Positions 14,144-22,401 of a DNA stretch of 42,941 nucleotides are shown one piece after another (positions within the stretch are counted from its first letter, which is position 1; the number at the start of each line of letters is the position of its first letter). The position numbers and the translations under genes were made by a program. Under the pieces are notes generated by a model. It was given only the letters and a program-made list of their open reading frames with translations. It did no database searches and had not been told where the DNA came from. Origin of the DNA: Megamonas hypermegale_A (GTDB lineage Bacteria > Bacillota > Negativicutes > Selenomonadales > Selenomonadaceae); the NCBI RefSeq assembly GCF_030371585.1, contig NZ_JAUDCE010000020.1, one strand, 5' to 3'.

Positions 14144-15442
14144 TTATTTCACTTCTCTCGCCGTCAAAAATATCATGATTTCCGAGTCAGTTTTCGATTT
14201 TTGAATATGCTTGAATAGATTTCCCAGTATCGGGATATCGCCGAGAAACGGGACTTTGCTCATCTGACGCGCTTCATCCTTGCCGATAAGCCCGCCGATT
14301 ACCATCGTCTCACCGTCTTTGAGCCGTACAATGGTATCGGCGGAACGCTTCTGAAAACGGTATGCCTTCATATCCTCCACATACAGCGGCGAACTGACTT
14401 CCGTATGCACCTTGACCGTGATTATACCGTCCTCATTGACGCGCGGCGTGCATTTTAGAATTATGCCGGCTTCGCGGTACTCAATCGAAGTCGTTGTCGT
14501 CGCATTCGTCGTGGCGACCGTCGGCACGGGCACTTCACTGCCGATATTTATCACGGCTTCATTGCCCTGCACCGTCATGATGTTCGGCCGCGCCAGAATA
14601 TTTGCTTTGCCTTCGCTGATTAAAGCGCTGAGCTTTGCCTCGTAGTAAAGCTCATACGGATAACCTTCCGGTCCTTTGCCGAAACGAATTACGCCCGGCA
14701 CCAAATCCGAGCCGTTCCAGCTACGCTGCACCTCGTCGACTGGCAGATAATCCGTCGTCTGGCTGTAGCTGCCGTCGCTGTTTTGCGTCGTATGCGTTAT
14801 CGTATCATACGTTATATCGTGCGAGGGCGACTGCGGAAATTTCGACCATTCCCATGTAATACCCAAATCCTTCGCCGCATCGTTTTGCACCGCCGTTACT
14901 TTCGCTTCCAGCGATACCTGCCGCGGTGCCGTATCATTTCGGCGGATAAAATCCCGCACTTTATTATATTCCTCATTCGTTGCATAAAAGGTCAGCGTAT
15001 TTTCGTCCTTGTCAATTATTACTTTCTGATTGAAATCATCCGCCTTTTTTCCGTCCTTTTTATCACTATTTGACAAAACGCCTTTTTCCAGCAGCAAATT
15101 CACCATCTGCGCCGCCTTGTCCAAATCGAGATAATTTATCCTTATGCTTTGCAGTGTCTTTTGGCTACTGTCGCGGCTTATATAGATAATTCCGTTTCGC
15201 ACATCATATGTATAATTGTTGCTTTGAGCAATTATGCGTATCATTTCCTGCGGCGCTAAATCAGCAAGCTTTACGGACACACTGCCTTTTACCGTATCGT
15301 CAAGCACCAAATTCAGATTGCCTCCTGCGGCAATCGCCGTCATCACCTGCCGGATATCGGCTCCCGCTACGTCTATGGAATTTGCCTGTGCCGTGTTCAT
15401 ACTCAATACGGCACATATTATCATTACATAAATAAATTTCAC
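14144..15442 (-). CDS. Secretin (PilQ/GspD-type outer-membrane channel)
   Basis: A 432-aa protein with signal peptide (MKFIYVMIICAVLSMNTAQA). A short secretin/TonB N-terminal domain follows (IDVAGADIRQVMTAIAAGGNLNLVLDD), then a NolW-type domain (about 90-170, INYLDLDKAAQMVNLLLEKG) and the C-terminal secretin barrel (LSALISEGKANILARPNIMTVQGNEAVINIGSEVPV to GETMVIGGLIGKDEARQMSKVPFLGDIPILGNLF). It is short compared with complete PilQ, with no AMIN domains. Secretins require an outer membrane. Start GTG 15442 has AGGGGT 4-5 nt upstream. The PilP-like gene lies 21 bp upstream. The rest of a pilus or type II system is not in the window. Confidence 0.93.
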   Translation of the reverse strand: MKFIYVMIICAVLSMNTAQANSIDVAGADIRQVMTAIAAGGNLNLVLDDTVKGSVSVKLADLAPQEMIRIIAQSNNYTYDVRNGIIYISRDSSQKTLQSIRINYLDLDKAAQMVNLLLEKGVLSNSDKKDGKKADDFNQKVIIDKDENTLTFYATNEEYNKVRDFIRRNDTAPRQVSLEAKVTAVQNDAAKDLGITWEWSKFPQSPSHDITYDTITHTTQNSDGSYSQTTDYLPVDEVQRSWNGSDLVPGVIRFGKGPEGYPYELYYEAKLSALISEGKANILARPNIMTVQGNEAVINIGSEVPVPTVATTNATTTTSIEYREAGIILKCTPRVNEDGIITVKVHTEVSSPLYVEDMKAYRFQKRSADTIVRLKDGETMVIGGLIGKDEARQMSKVPFLGDIPILGNLFKHIQKSKTDSEIMIFLTAREVK

Positions 15443-15463
15443 TTTTACCCCTGTTTCTTCGCA

Positions 15464-16072
15464 CTAAAAATTATTAAGCGGGCAGTTTATAGACATTCCC
15501 TCCGTTGTCTGCAAAATTACACTGTTTGGCGATATCGCCGCCACCGTCGCGCCGTTTATCTCTGTACCTTCCTCTACACGCACATCCTGTCCGTCTACAT
15601 TTACCAGCGCCGACTTATGCTGATTTATATCGAAAACGGCTTTTACCTTATACTTTTTCACAGCCGCTTTTTTATTTTCAGCCGCCTGCTTTTGCGGAGC
15701 GGTATTTTGTTTAAGCGGCGGCTGTTCTTTTAGGTCAACAGTTTTATTTGCGGCAATATTTTCCGTCTGTTTTGACAGCGGTTCGTTTACCTGTTCATTT
15801 TCTTTCTCGTGCGCAAAACTGAACGGATTTCCCAGCTCGGTAAAATCGTTGTTCACCGTATATACGACTTTTCTCGCCTTTGCCGTATCCGTTGTACTTA
15901 CCGGCACTTCATCAAGCACTTTCACTTTCTCCGTATCTTCGGCAAACAACACATAAATAAGCGCCATTGAAATCATCGCCAGTATAATATATGCCGCCTG
16001 CCGTTTCTGTTTGAAAGCAGTATATTTTGCTTTCAGCTTTTCCATATACTTAACTATAATAAAAACCCCCAT
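15464..16072 (-). CDS. PilP/GspC-like inner-membrane partner of the secretin
   Basis: A bitopic protein: a short basic cytoplasmic N-terminus (MEKLKAKYTAFKQKRQ), one membrane helix (AAYIILAMISMALIYVLF), a charged Gln/Lys/Ala-rich periplasmic linker, and a compact C-terminal beta domain (about the last 60 residues, YKVKAVFDINQHKSALVNVDGQDVRVEEGTEINGATVAAISPNSVIL). That domain resembles the PilP/GspC homology region that contacts the secretin N-domains. The start is uncertain: ATG 16072 and ATG 16045 both lack a good ribosome site, and the second would still include the whole membrane helix. It is cotranscribed with the secretin. Assignment is by architecture and neighbourhood. Confidence 0.75.
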   Translation of the reverse strand: MGVFIIVKYMEKLKAKYTAFKQKRQAAYIILAMISMALIYVLFAEDTEKVKVLDEVPVSTTDTAKARKVVYTVNNDFTELGNPFSFAHEKENEQVNEPLSKQTENIAANKTVDLKEQPPLKQNTAPQKQAAENKKAAVKKYKVKAVFDINQHKSALVNVDGQDVRVEEGTEINGATVAAISPNSVILQTTEGMSINCPLNNF

Positions 16073-16078
16073 AAACGG

Positions 16079-16110
16079 AAAAAGAGGATACTTTTCGTAT
16101 CCTCTTTCTT
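16079..16110 (-). terminator. Terminator of pgi
   Basis: On the minus strand, AAAGAGGATAC (16107-16097) pairs with GTATCCTCTTT (16091-16081), followed by a short T run. It lies between pgi and the PilP-like gene, so the secretin pair needs its own promoter. Confidence 0.8.
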
Positions 16111-16128
16111 TATATCCAGTTTTAATTA

Positions 16129-17589
16129 TCAGCCTTGTTTTTTAGCTTTGAGTTCCTGTAATTTAGGTCCCATAATGCGTTTGTACGCTTCAACACCCGG
16201 CTGGTCGAATGCGTCAACGTCAGCAAATTCGCCTTCATATGCAACGGACATAGCGAGCATGTAAAGGAGCTGGCCTAAATAGTAAGCGTTCATCTTCGGC
16301 AGGCTGAACAGTGCATTGAAGCGTTTGTTAGAAGCAAGTGCATCAGCATTGGACTGACGTGCAACTTCAAGTGCATCGCCCATTGTTACGCCGGAGATAT
16401 CAGCCAGTTTTTTCGCTTCCGGGAATACGTTAGGAATTACTAAATCGTCATCCCAGTTTTCAATGCGAATGAACTGAACAACTTTATCGAGTCTGCCTTC
16501 CTGATGCTGCTGTGTCTGGGAGTGCATGTCGCGCGTGCCGAGAGCTACAACAGGAGTACGTCCGTAGCAAACTTCCTTGCCTTCCTTGTTGAACTGTTTA
16601 CCTAAGGATTCAGCCAGAAGCTGGATGTACCACATGGACAAAGATTCATAATAATCGCCGTACGGCATCATAACTTCAATATTGCGTCCGTATTTTTCGG
16701 AAGCGATGTATTTGAGCGCTGCATTGAGCATTGCCGGATTTTCCCAAACGTTTTCGTTTTTGCAGGCTTCATCCATATCTCTTGCGCCGTGCAGGAATTC
16801 ATCAATATCAAAACCAATGCAGGCAGCTGTGGAAAGTCCTACGTCCGTGAATACAGTAAAGCGTCCGCCTACGCCGTCCGGAACGGAGAACTGCGGCCAG
16901 TTGTGGTCCATTGCCATCTGTTTCAGCAATGTCGGTTTTTCCGTATTCGGGTCTGTTACGGCTACAACTTCAACTTCGATATCCGGATTTTTCTTCAAAG
17001 CATCGTAGATAACCATGAAGTTGGACATAGTATCGAGCGTACCGCCGGATTTGGAAATTACGATAAGCATTACTTTGTAGCTGCGTTTGTAATGGGATTT
17101 TGTAATTTCCGCACTGGAGTTAATATGGTCAATCAAATCTTTTGTACGGCGCGGGTCGATATTGTTACCGCTGAAATAGAATTTCGGATAGCCGTTTCTT
17201 TCTTCAGCCGATTTGCTGTTCCAGAACTCACCGCACTGTACGTCGAACAAAACTTTATTACCGAGATAAGAACCGCCGATACCTAAGGAAACAACGACAT
17301 CAATACGGTTTTTCACGGAGTCGCGCAAATCCTGCAGGCGTTTCATGGATTCAGGAGAATTTAAAGGTCCTTCCTGAATGTATGGACATTGGCTGAACCA
17401 TACTTTTTCCGGCTGTCCGTCTTTGGATAAATGACCTTTGATATAACCTGTTTCGCGCATTACATTCATAGCTTTATGCGCTTCTTTTAATTTATCGCCG
17501 AAAGCTTCAATATCTGCTTTCGTAACTTTGCCTTCACCAAATAAATTATCGTAATCAAAAGTAAAGCCGGATTTTAATTTAAGACTCAT
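16129..17589 (-). CDS. pgi: Glucose-6-phosphate isomerase
   Basis: A 486-aa phosphoglucose isomerase, interconverting glucose 6-phosphate and fructose 6-phosphate in glycolysis. The first SIS domain has the substrate loop VVSLGIGGSYLGNKVLFD, the phosphate-binding SKSGGTLDTMSNF follows, and the catalytic region includes GGRFTVFTDVGLSTAACIGFD and SQTQQHQEGRLDKVVQF. Length is between short bacterial forms (about 450) and long ones (about 550). AAGGGGG precedes ATG 17589. It has its own promoter (17656-17683) just beyond the phosphohexomutase stop, and a terminator at 16081-16107. Confidence 0.97.
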   Translation of the reverse strand: MSLKLKSGFTFDYDNLFGEGKVTKADIEAFGDKLKEAHKAMNVMRETGYIKGHLSKDGQPEKVWFSQCPYIQEGPLNSPESMKRLQDLRDSVKNRIDVVVSLGIGGSYLGNKVLFDVQCGEFWNSKSAEERNGYPKFYFSGNNIDPRRTKDLIDHINSSAEITKSHYKRSYKVMLIVISKSGGTLDTMSNFMVIYDALKKNPDIEVEVVAVTDPNTEKPTLLKQMAMDHNWPQFSVPDGVGGRFTVFTDVGLSTAACIGFDIDEFLHGARDMDEACKNENVWENPAMLNAALKYIASEKYGRNIEVMMPYGDYYESLSMWYIQLLAESLGKQFNKEGKEVCYGRTPVVALGTRDMHSQTQQHQEGRLDKVVQFIRIENWDDDLVIPNVFPEAKKLADISGVTMGDALEVARQSNADALASNKRFNALFSLPKMNAYYLGQLLYMLAMSVAYEGEFADVDAFDQPGVEAYKRIMGPKLQELKAKKQG

Positions 17590-17655
17590 CTTTTAATTTC
17601 CCCCTTATTATTTATCAAATGAAACTATCCAAAGCCAATAGCCTCAGATAGTTTC

Positions 17656-17683
17656 ATTATAATACAACTGATGAATTTTACAA
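17656..17683 (-). promoter_or_regulatory. Promoter of pgi
   Basis: On the minus strand, TTGTAA (17683-17678), a 16-nt spacer and TATAAT (17661-17656). The leader then holds a hairpin (GAAACTATC/GATAGTTTC, about 17614-17655) with no T run directly after it. Confidence 0.6.
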
Positions 17684-17692
17684 AACTTATGC

Positions 17693-19054
17693 TTAGCCGC
17701 GGATAACAGCCAGAAGTTCTTCCGTTTTTTCTTTAAGCAGTGCTTTATCGCCGCGTGTTTCTACATTGAGGCGGATAACCGGTTCAGTATTGGAAATACG
17801 CAGGTTAAATCTCCAGTCGTCATAGTCAACGCTCAAGCCGTCAACTTTTGTAACTGTGCCTGTTGCACCGTATTTTTCTTCGATTGCAGCCATAACGCCT
17901 TTCGGGTCGGCAACCGTGCTGTTGATTTCACCGCTGATTGGATAACGTTCCATACGTTCTTTAATCAGTGCGGACATCGTAGTGCCGGACTGGGACAGAA
18001 GTTCAGCAACGAGAAGCCATGTAATCTGACCGCTGTCGCAGAAGGAGAAGTCTTTGAAATAGTTGTGCGCGGACATTTCACCACCGTAAACGGCATCTTC
18101 TTTGCGCATACGGTCTTTAATGAAGGCATGGCCGCTCTTGCACATAATCGGAGTGCCGCCTGCTTCTTCCACGATTTCAATCGTATTCCAGATAAGGCGC
18201 GGGTCATAGATGATTTTAGCGCCCGGATTTTTATTGAGGAACGCTTTTGCCAGGAAGCCTACGATATAGTAGCCTTCAATCATATCGCCGTTTTCATCGA
18301 AAATGAAGCAGCGGTCAAAGTCGCCGTCGAACGCTACGCCGAGGTCTGCTTTTTCTTCGCGGACAACTTTTGCCGTAGCTTCACGGTTTTCATGCAGAAT
18401 AGGATTTGGTACGCCGTTCGGGAAATTGCCGTCCGGCTGATTGTAAACTTTAATGAAGTTGAACGGTAAAACTTTTTCCAGCTCGTCAATAACAGGGCCT
18501 GCCGCACCATTACCGGAGTTTACTACGATTTTGAGCGGTTTAAGTTCTTTCGTGTCAACATAAGTCAGAAGATGTTCTACATAATCTTTCATGATGTCAA
18601 CTTCGATAACTTTCGCCGGAGTAGCGGCCGGAGTGCCGAGGTCGCCTGCCATAACTTTTTCTTCGATATCTTTAAGACCCGTATCGGAGCTTATCGGGCG
18701 TGCTTCTTTTCTAACAAGTTTTAAACCGTTGTATTCTTTCGGATTGTGGCTGGCCGTAATCATGATACCGCCGTCCAGTCCGAGATGAGCAGTTGCAAAA
18801 TAAATCATTTCAGTACCGCACTGGCCGATATCAATTACTTCGCAGCCCATTTCAGTAAGCCCAAGTTCCAGAGCTCTCTGGATAGCAGGACCGGAAAGTC
18901 TTATATCATGACCTACAGCTACTTTCTTTGCATTGAACAGCGTAGGAAATACACGACCAATTCTGTAAGCGAGTTCTTCGTTCACTTCTTCTGGTACTTT
19001 ACCACGAATGTCATAAGCTTTAAAAGCCGTCGATTTTAATTCCATATTCTCCAC
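17693..19054 (-). CDS. Phosphomannomutase/phosphoglucomutase (AlgC/ManB-type)
   Basis: A 453-aa alpha-D-phosphohexomutase with its four domains in order. FKAYDIRGKVPEEVNEELAYRIGR marks the N-terminus, the phosphoserine loop TASHNPKEYNG carries Ser102, the metal loop is FDGDFDRC (about residue 240), the sugar loop is GGEMSAHNYFKDF, and the C-terminal phosphate-binding loop is RISNTEPVIRLNVE. It converts hexose 6-phosphates to 1-phosphates, feeding UDP- or GDP-sugar synthesis. It fits with pgi downstream and ugd and surface-polysaccharide genes elsewhere in the window. Whether mannose or glucose is preferred cannot be told. Confidence 0.95.
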   Translation of the reverse strand: MENMELKSTAFKAYDIRGKVPEEVNEELAYRIGRVFPTLFNAKKVAVGHDIRLSGPAIQRALELGLTEMGCEVIDIGQCGTEMIYFATAHLGLDGGIMITASHNPKEYNGLKLVRKEARPISSDTGLKDIEEKVMAGDLGTPAATPAKVIEVDIMKDYVEHLLTYVDTKELKPLKIVVNSGNGAAGPVIDELEKVLPFNFIKVYNQPDGNFPNGVPNPILHENREATAKVVREEKADLGVAFDGDFDRCFIFDENGDMIEGYYIVGFLAKAFLNKNPGAKIIYDPRLIWNTIEIVEEAGGTPIMCKSGHAFIKDRMRKEDAVYGGEMSAHNYFKDFSFCDSGQITWLLVAELLSQSGTTMSALIKERMERYPISGEINSTVADPKGVMAAIEEKYGATGTVTKVDGLSVDYDDWRFNLRISNTEPVIRLNVETRGDKALLKEKTEELLAVIRG

Positions 19055-19173
19055 CTCTACAAAAAATAAAATAATATTTTATAAATAGTATAGTTCGCTG
19101 TTGATATTTATTTTCCCTTTGTATTTGACAGAAAAAATTATAAAAATTTTCTATATCATTGATACTATCCGTT

Positions 19174-20532
19174 TCATGCTTTCAAAACATTGTCGGACGT
19201 AAATTTTTTCAGCAGCGATTTACGCGTTATATAAAACGTAATCATGAGCGGTAAAAACGAACCGAACCAGGCCATCGGATTTGCCCAGCACGCCCCAATA
19301 TAGCCGAACATATCCACCAGAAACAATCCGGCCACGGCACGCATGACAAGCTCCATTATGCCGGCAAATGTCGGCACGATGCTTTGACCGAGTCCCTGCA
19401 GTGTAAAGCGGTAAATGAACAGCAGCGACAGTATCAGATAACAGGAGCCGTTTACTATTAAGTATAAATGACCGTAATCGACTACCTGCTGCTGACCTTC
19501 GCCCACGAAAATCTGTATCAGCTCCGGTCCCATGATTATGTTGAAAATCCCGATGAATATGCTGAAACCGCCGGACATCAAAATACATTTATTCACGCCG
19601 CTCTTTATCCTGTCAATGCGGCCTGCACCGTAATTCTGCGCCGTATAGGCGGCCATCGCCATGCCGAACGACATCAGCGGCATCACTGCAATCATGTCGA
19701 TTTTCTGCGCCGCAGCATAAGCGGCAACCGCTATTTCCCCCAGATTATTAAGCGGCACCTGCAGGATAATCGCACCGATAGCAATTATGGACGACTGAAA
19801 CCCCATCGGCAGACCGACGCGCAGATGCTGCCAGGCAAGCGAGCGGGAAATTTTTAAGTCAGACCAGTTAAAATGCAGCTCCGGAATTTTCTTCTTAATA
19901 TAATATACACAGCAGCAGCCGATAATGAGTTGTGCCAGCACCGTAGCGAAAGCAGCGCCTTTTATGCCCCAGTTGAATACGCCGATAAACATAACTTCCA
20001 AAATTATATTCAAAATACAGCCTGCCATCAAAAAATACAGCGGCGTCTTGCTGTTGCCCAATGAGCGGATTAAATTGGCGGAAGTATTATTTATCATCGT
20101 GGCGAATATTCCCATGAATATTATGCTCAAAAATACGGTCGCCATATCCAGCACTTCCGGCGGTGTCTGCAACAGTTCAAGCATCGGCCGCGCTATCGCT
20201 ACGCCGATTACCGTCGTAATCAAAGCTACAACGGCACTGAGCACCGTACAAGCGGCGGCGCTGTTTTTTACTCCCTGTGCATCCTTTGCCCCGAAACGCT
20301 GTCCCGTGCAAATCGTAAGTCCTGTCGTAAAACCGAATACAAACCCCAGCATAAGAAACATCAGACAGCCGCTGCACCCGACAGCCGCCAACGCACTTAC
20401 GCCTAAAAAACGGCCGACGAGCAGCGTATCACTGAGCAGATACATCTGCTGAAAGACATTCCCCAAGATTAAGGGCAAGGTGAACATTAAAATTAATTTA
20501 GCAGGACTTCCTGTTGTCAAATCTTTTACCAT
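19174..20532 (-). CDS. MATE-family multidrug/sodium antiporter
   Basis: A 452-aa membrane protein with twelve hydrophobic segments in two MatE repeats. LTTGSPAKLILMFTLPLILGNVFQQMYLLSD starts the first half, and ISRSLAWQHLRVGLPMGFQSSIIAIG begins the second near residue 230. The family exports drugs or metabolites in exchange for Na+ or H+; the substrate is unknown. GAGGTGAT lies just upstream of ATG 20532. Repeat copy 3 begins 27 bp upstream of the start, so the promoter must lie within or beyond that repeat. Confidence 0.95.
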   Translation of the reverse strand: MVKDLTTGSPAKLILMFTLPLILGNVFQQMYLLSDTLLVGRFLGVSALAAVGCSGCLMFLMLGFVFGFTTGLTICTGQRFGAKDAQGVKNSAAACTVLSAVVALITTVIGVAIARPMLELLQTPPEVLDMATVFLSIIFMGIFATMINNTSANLIRSLGNSKTPLYFLMAGCILNIILEVMFIGVFNWGIKGAAFATVLAQLIIGCCCVYYIKKKIPELHFNWSDLKISRSLAWQHLRVGLPMGFQSSIIAIGAIILQVPLNNLGEIAVAAYAAAQKIDMIAVMPLMSFGMAMAAYTAQNYGAGRIDRIKSGVNKCILMSGGFSIFIGIFNIIMGPELIQIFVGEGQQQVVDYGHLYLIVNGSCYLILSLLFIYRFTLQGLGQSIVPTFAGIMELVMRAVAGLFLVDMFGYIGACWANPMAWFGSFLPLMITFYITRKSLLKKFTSDNVLKA

Positions 20533-20558
20533 AATATCACCTCATTCACGATATTTTA

Positions 20559-21139
20559 TTCATTTTTCTTTTGAAAGGTCAAAAGAAAAACGAACCAAAA
20601 AGAAAAGACCTTTTAACGTTTCGCTTTCGCTGCACTGGGCGAGCCTTCGCAACTCTCGTAAATATACAAGCGGTACAACGGTTCGAAACGTTTGGAATTT
20701 GGCTCGAGCCTTCGGTTCCAGCTAAAACTTAATTTGAGTTGTAAACCTGTATTTTGCTGGTCATGCTAAATTTTTGTCTGCGTTGGAGATTTTTACGGTA
20801 GCTTCAGCTATTAAGAAAATAGTTTTTTAGCTCTGTTTTTAGTTTAAATGTTTAAGCGTAAGCGAGTTTTTAAACGTTAGAGATAAAAAACTATTTTCTT
20901 AAAGTAAAAATCTCTTAGCAGTGCACGAACTAAGGCACTTTTAAGATAGCTCTTGGTGCTTTAGCACTTAGAGATATCTTATGCCGTAAGGTGAATTTTC
21001 GGCAACTTTTCTTTGTGCCAGCAAAGAAAAATTGCCCGGCGCAATATAAGAATAAATTAAGAAATAATTCTCTTTAACATATATTGTGCCGAACCGGCAC
21101 TTTCTTCAGTTCGTTTTTCTTTAAATTTCAAAGAAAAAC
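20559..21139 (+). repeat. Multi-hairpin repeat, copy 3 (about 581 bp)
   Basis: A full forward-oriented copy. In order it has the hairpin TTTTTCTTTTGA/TCAAAAGAAAAA, a segment with GCTGCACTGGGCGAGCCTTCG, and the central stem (20813-20834 with 20879-20900, one mismatch). Then come the GATAGCTCT...AGAGATATC hairpin, the GGCAACTTTTCTTT/AAAGAAAAATTGCC hairpin, the GCGCAATATAA...ATATTGTGC stem and the end hairpin GTTTTTCTTT/AAAGAAAAAC. The end hairpin finishes directly beside the ydcF stop codon (21143-21141). The gap 20533-21140 contains nothing else recognisable. Confidence 0.9.
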
Positions 21140-21140
21140 A

Positions 21141-21899
21141 TCACTCAATATATTTTGTTACAAATGTACGGAGATTTTCTTGTAAATATATCGCCGTAAA
21201 CTCAAGTGCCTGTGAGGACGGTGCTAATTTATTGTAGTGAAATACCTGATTTTTATTTACCATATAATCGCATGGATAAGGAATTGCCTCTACGCCGAGT
21301 TTTTTGAAATTCTCCATAGCTCTTTCCATATGAAAAGCCGACGTTACGATAAGCGGTTCGTGATAGCCGCGCGATTTCATCAGATTAAAAGTGAATTCCG
21401 CATTCTGCGTCGTATTCAAACTTTTATTCTCCAGCAAAATCATATCTTCCGACACACCCAGTTCTTTTAATATGCGCCGGGCAATATCCGCTTCCTTGCC
21501 GCTGTCTTCATGTATCTGACCGCCGGAAACGAGTATCGGTATACCCAGTTTTTTCTGCAATCGCACGGCTGTAAGCAGTCTGTTCGCCGGAATACTGCAC
21601 AGCGTTCCCGTACCGACTACATCCTTCGTATCGCTTGTCGCCCCGCCCCCTAATACTACGATTATATCCGCATTCGGCAGATTTTCCGGCGGCTCGTACT
21701 TATCTTCCAGCGAGCCGATTAATGCTCCGCCCACATATGAAGTTGAAGCTGCATAAAACAACAACGTAACAAATGTTATCGCCACCGCCATGCGCGTCTG
21801 ATGTCTTTTTCGGCAGCAGTACGCCAGAAACAGAAACATCAAAAAGAATATTCCCGGCGGCAATACCCAGCTTGCACCGAATTTTAAAATCTCAATCAT
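21141..21899 (-). CDS. YdcF/DUF218-family membrane protein (SanA/ElyC-like)
   Basis: A 252-aa protein with two N-terminal membrane helices (residues about 10-30 and 36-58). A DUF218 alpha/beta domain follows: DIIVVLGGGA, ILVSGGQIHEDSGKEADIARRIL, ILLENKSLNTTQNAEFTFNLM and PLIVTSAFHMERAM. The conserved Glu, Asn-Thr and His residues of the family are all there. Relatives ElyC and SanA affect peptidoglycan and envelope integrity in other bacteria; the biochemical activity is not established. The stop codon abuts the end hairpin of repeat copy 3, so transcripts would read into the repeat. Confidence 0.92.
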   Translation of the reverse strand: MIEILKFGASWVLPPGIFFLMFLFLAYCCRKRHQTRMAVAITFVTLLFYAASTSYVGGALIGSLEDKYEPPENLPNADIIVVLGGGATSDTKDVVGTGTLCSIPANRLLTAVRLQKKLGIPILVSGGQIHEDSGKEADIARRILKELGVSEDMILLENKSLNTTQNAEFTFNLMKSRGYHEPLIVTSAFHMERAMENFKKLGVEAIPYPCDYMVNKNQVFHYNKLAPSSQALEFTAIYLQENLRTFVTKYIE

Positions 21900-21994
21900 A
21901 AAAATCCTTTCTTTTTCACAAAATATCAGCTGCTAATGCGAAAATTTATGTTAAAATATTGTTAGTATATAATTATAGCACAGGAGGCTTTAAT

Positions 21995-22345
21995 ATGATT
22001 TTATCGGAACATGAAATCGTCCGCAAGGAAAAAGCAAACGGAGGCAAAGGCCATATCATCATCGAACATCTTTTAAATCAGAACCAGCTGCAGAACCAGT
22101 GCGGCATGTTCGCTCACGTTACGCTCGAACCGAACTGCTCTTTGGGTTACCATGAACATCACGGCAACGGTGAAGCTTATTATATCACAAAAGGCACCGG
22201 TACTTACAGTGATAATGGCAATATGGTCGAAGTCAAAGCCGGCGATGTTGTTTTCTGCCCGGACGGCGAAGGACACGGCATCGAAAATACTTCCGCTACG
22301 GAAAATCTCGAATTCACCGCTTTAATCGTCAATACGCCTAAATAA
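21995..22345 (+). CDS. Single-domain cupin protein
   Basis: A 116-aa cupin with both metal-binding motifs: YHEHHGNGEAYYITKGTG (two His and Glu of motif 1) and GDVVFCPDGEGHGIENT (His of motif 2). Such small cupins can be isomerases, dioxygenases or sensors, and no substrate is implied here. CAGGAGGC lies just upstream of ATG 21995; an earlier ATG has no ribosome site. It is divergent from ydcF and ends at a shared terminator with ugd. Confidence 0.93.
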   Translation: MILSEHEIVRKEKANGGKGHIIIEHLLNQNQLQNQCGMFAHVTLEPNCSLGYHEHHGNGEAYYITKGTGTYSDNGNMVEVKAGDVVFCPDGEGHGIENTSATENLEFTALIVNTPK

Positions 22346-22349
22346 CAAA

Positions 22350-22392
22350 AATAAGCAGCAGCTAATTTTTACCATTAGCTGCTGCTTTTATT
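22350..22392. terminator. Bidirectional terminator between cupin gene and ugd
   Basis: AAGCAGCAGCTAAT (22353-22366) pairs perfectly with ATTAGCTGCTGCTT (22374-22387). T-rich tracts flank it on both strands. Confidence 0.9.
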
Positions 22393-22401
22393 TTAGCATA
22401 T

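Noticed and set aside
20480..20725. Plus-strand open frame at the start of repeat copy 3
   Set aside because: It begins inside the MATE gene and runs into the repeat; the frame is not conserved in the other copies.
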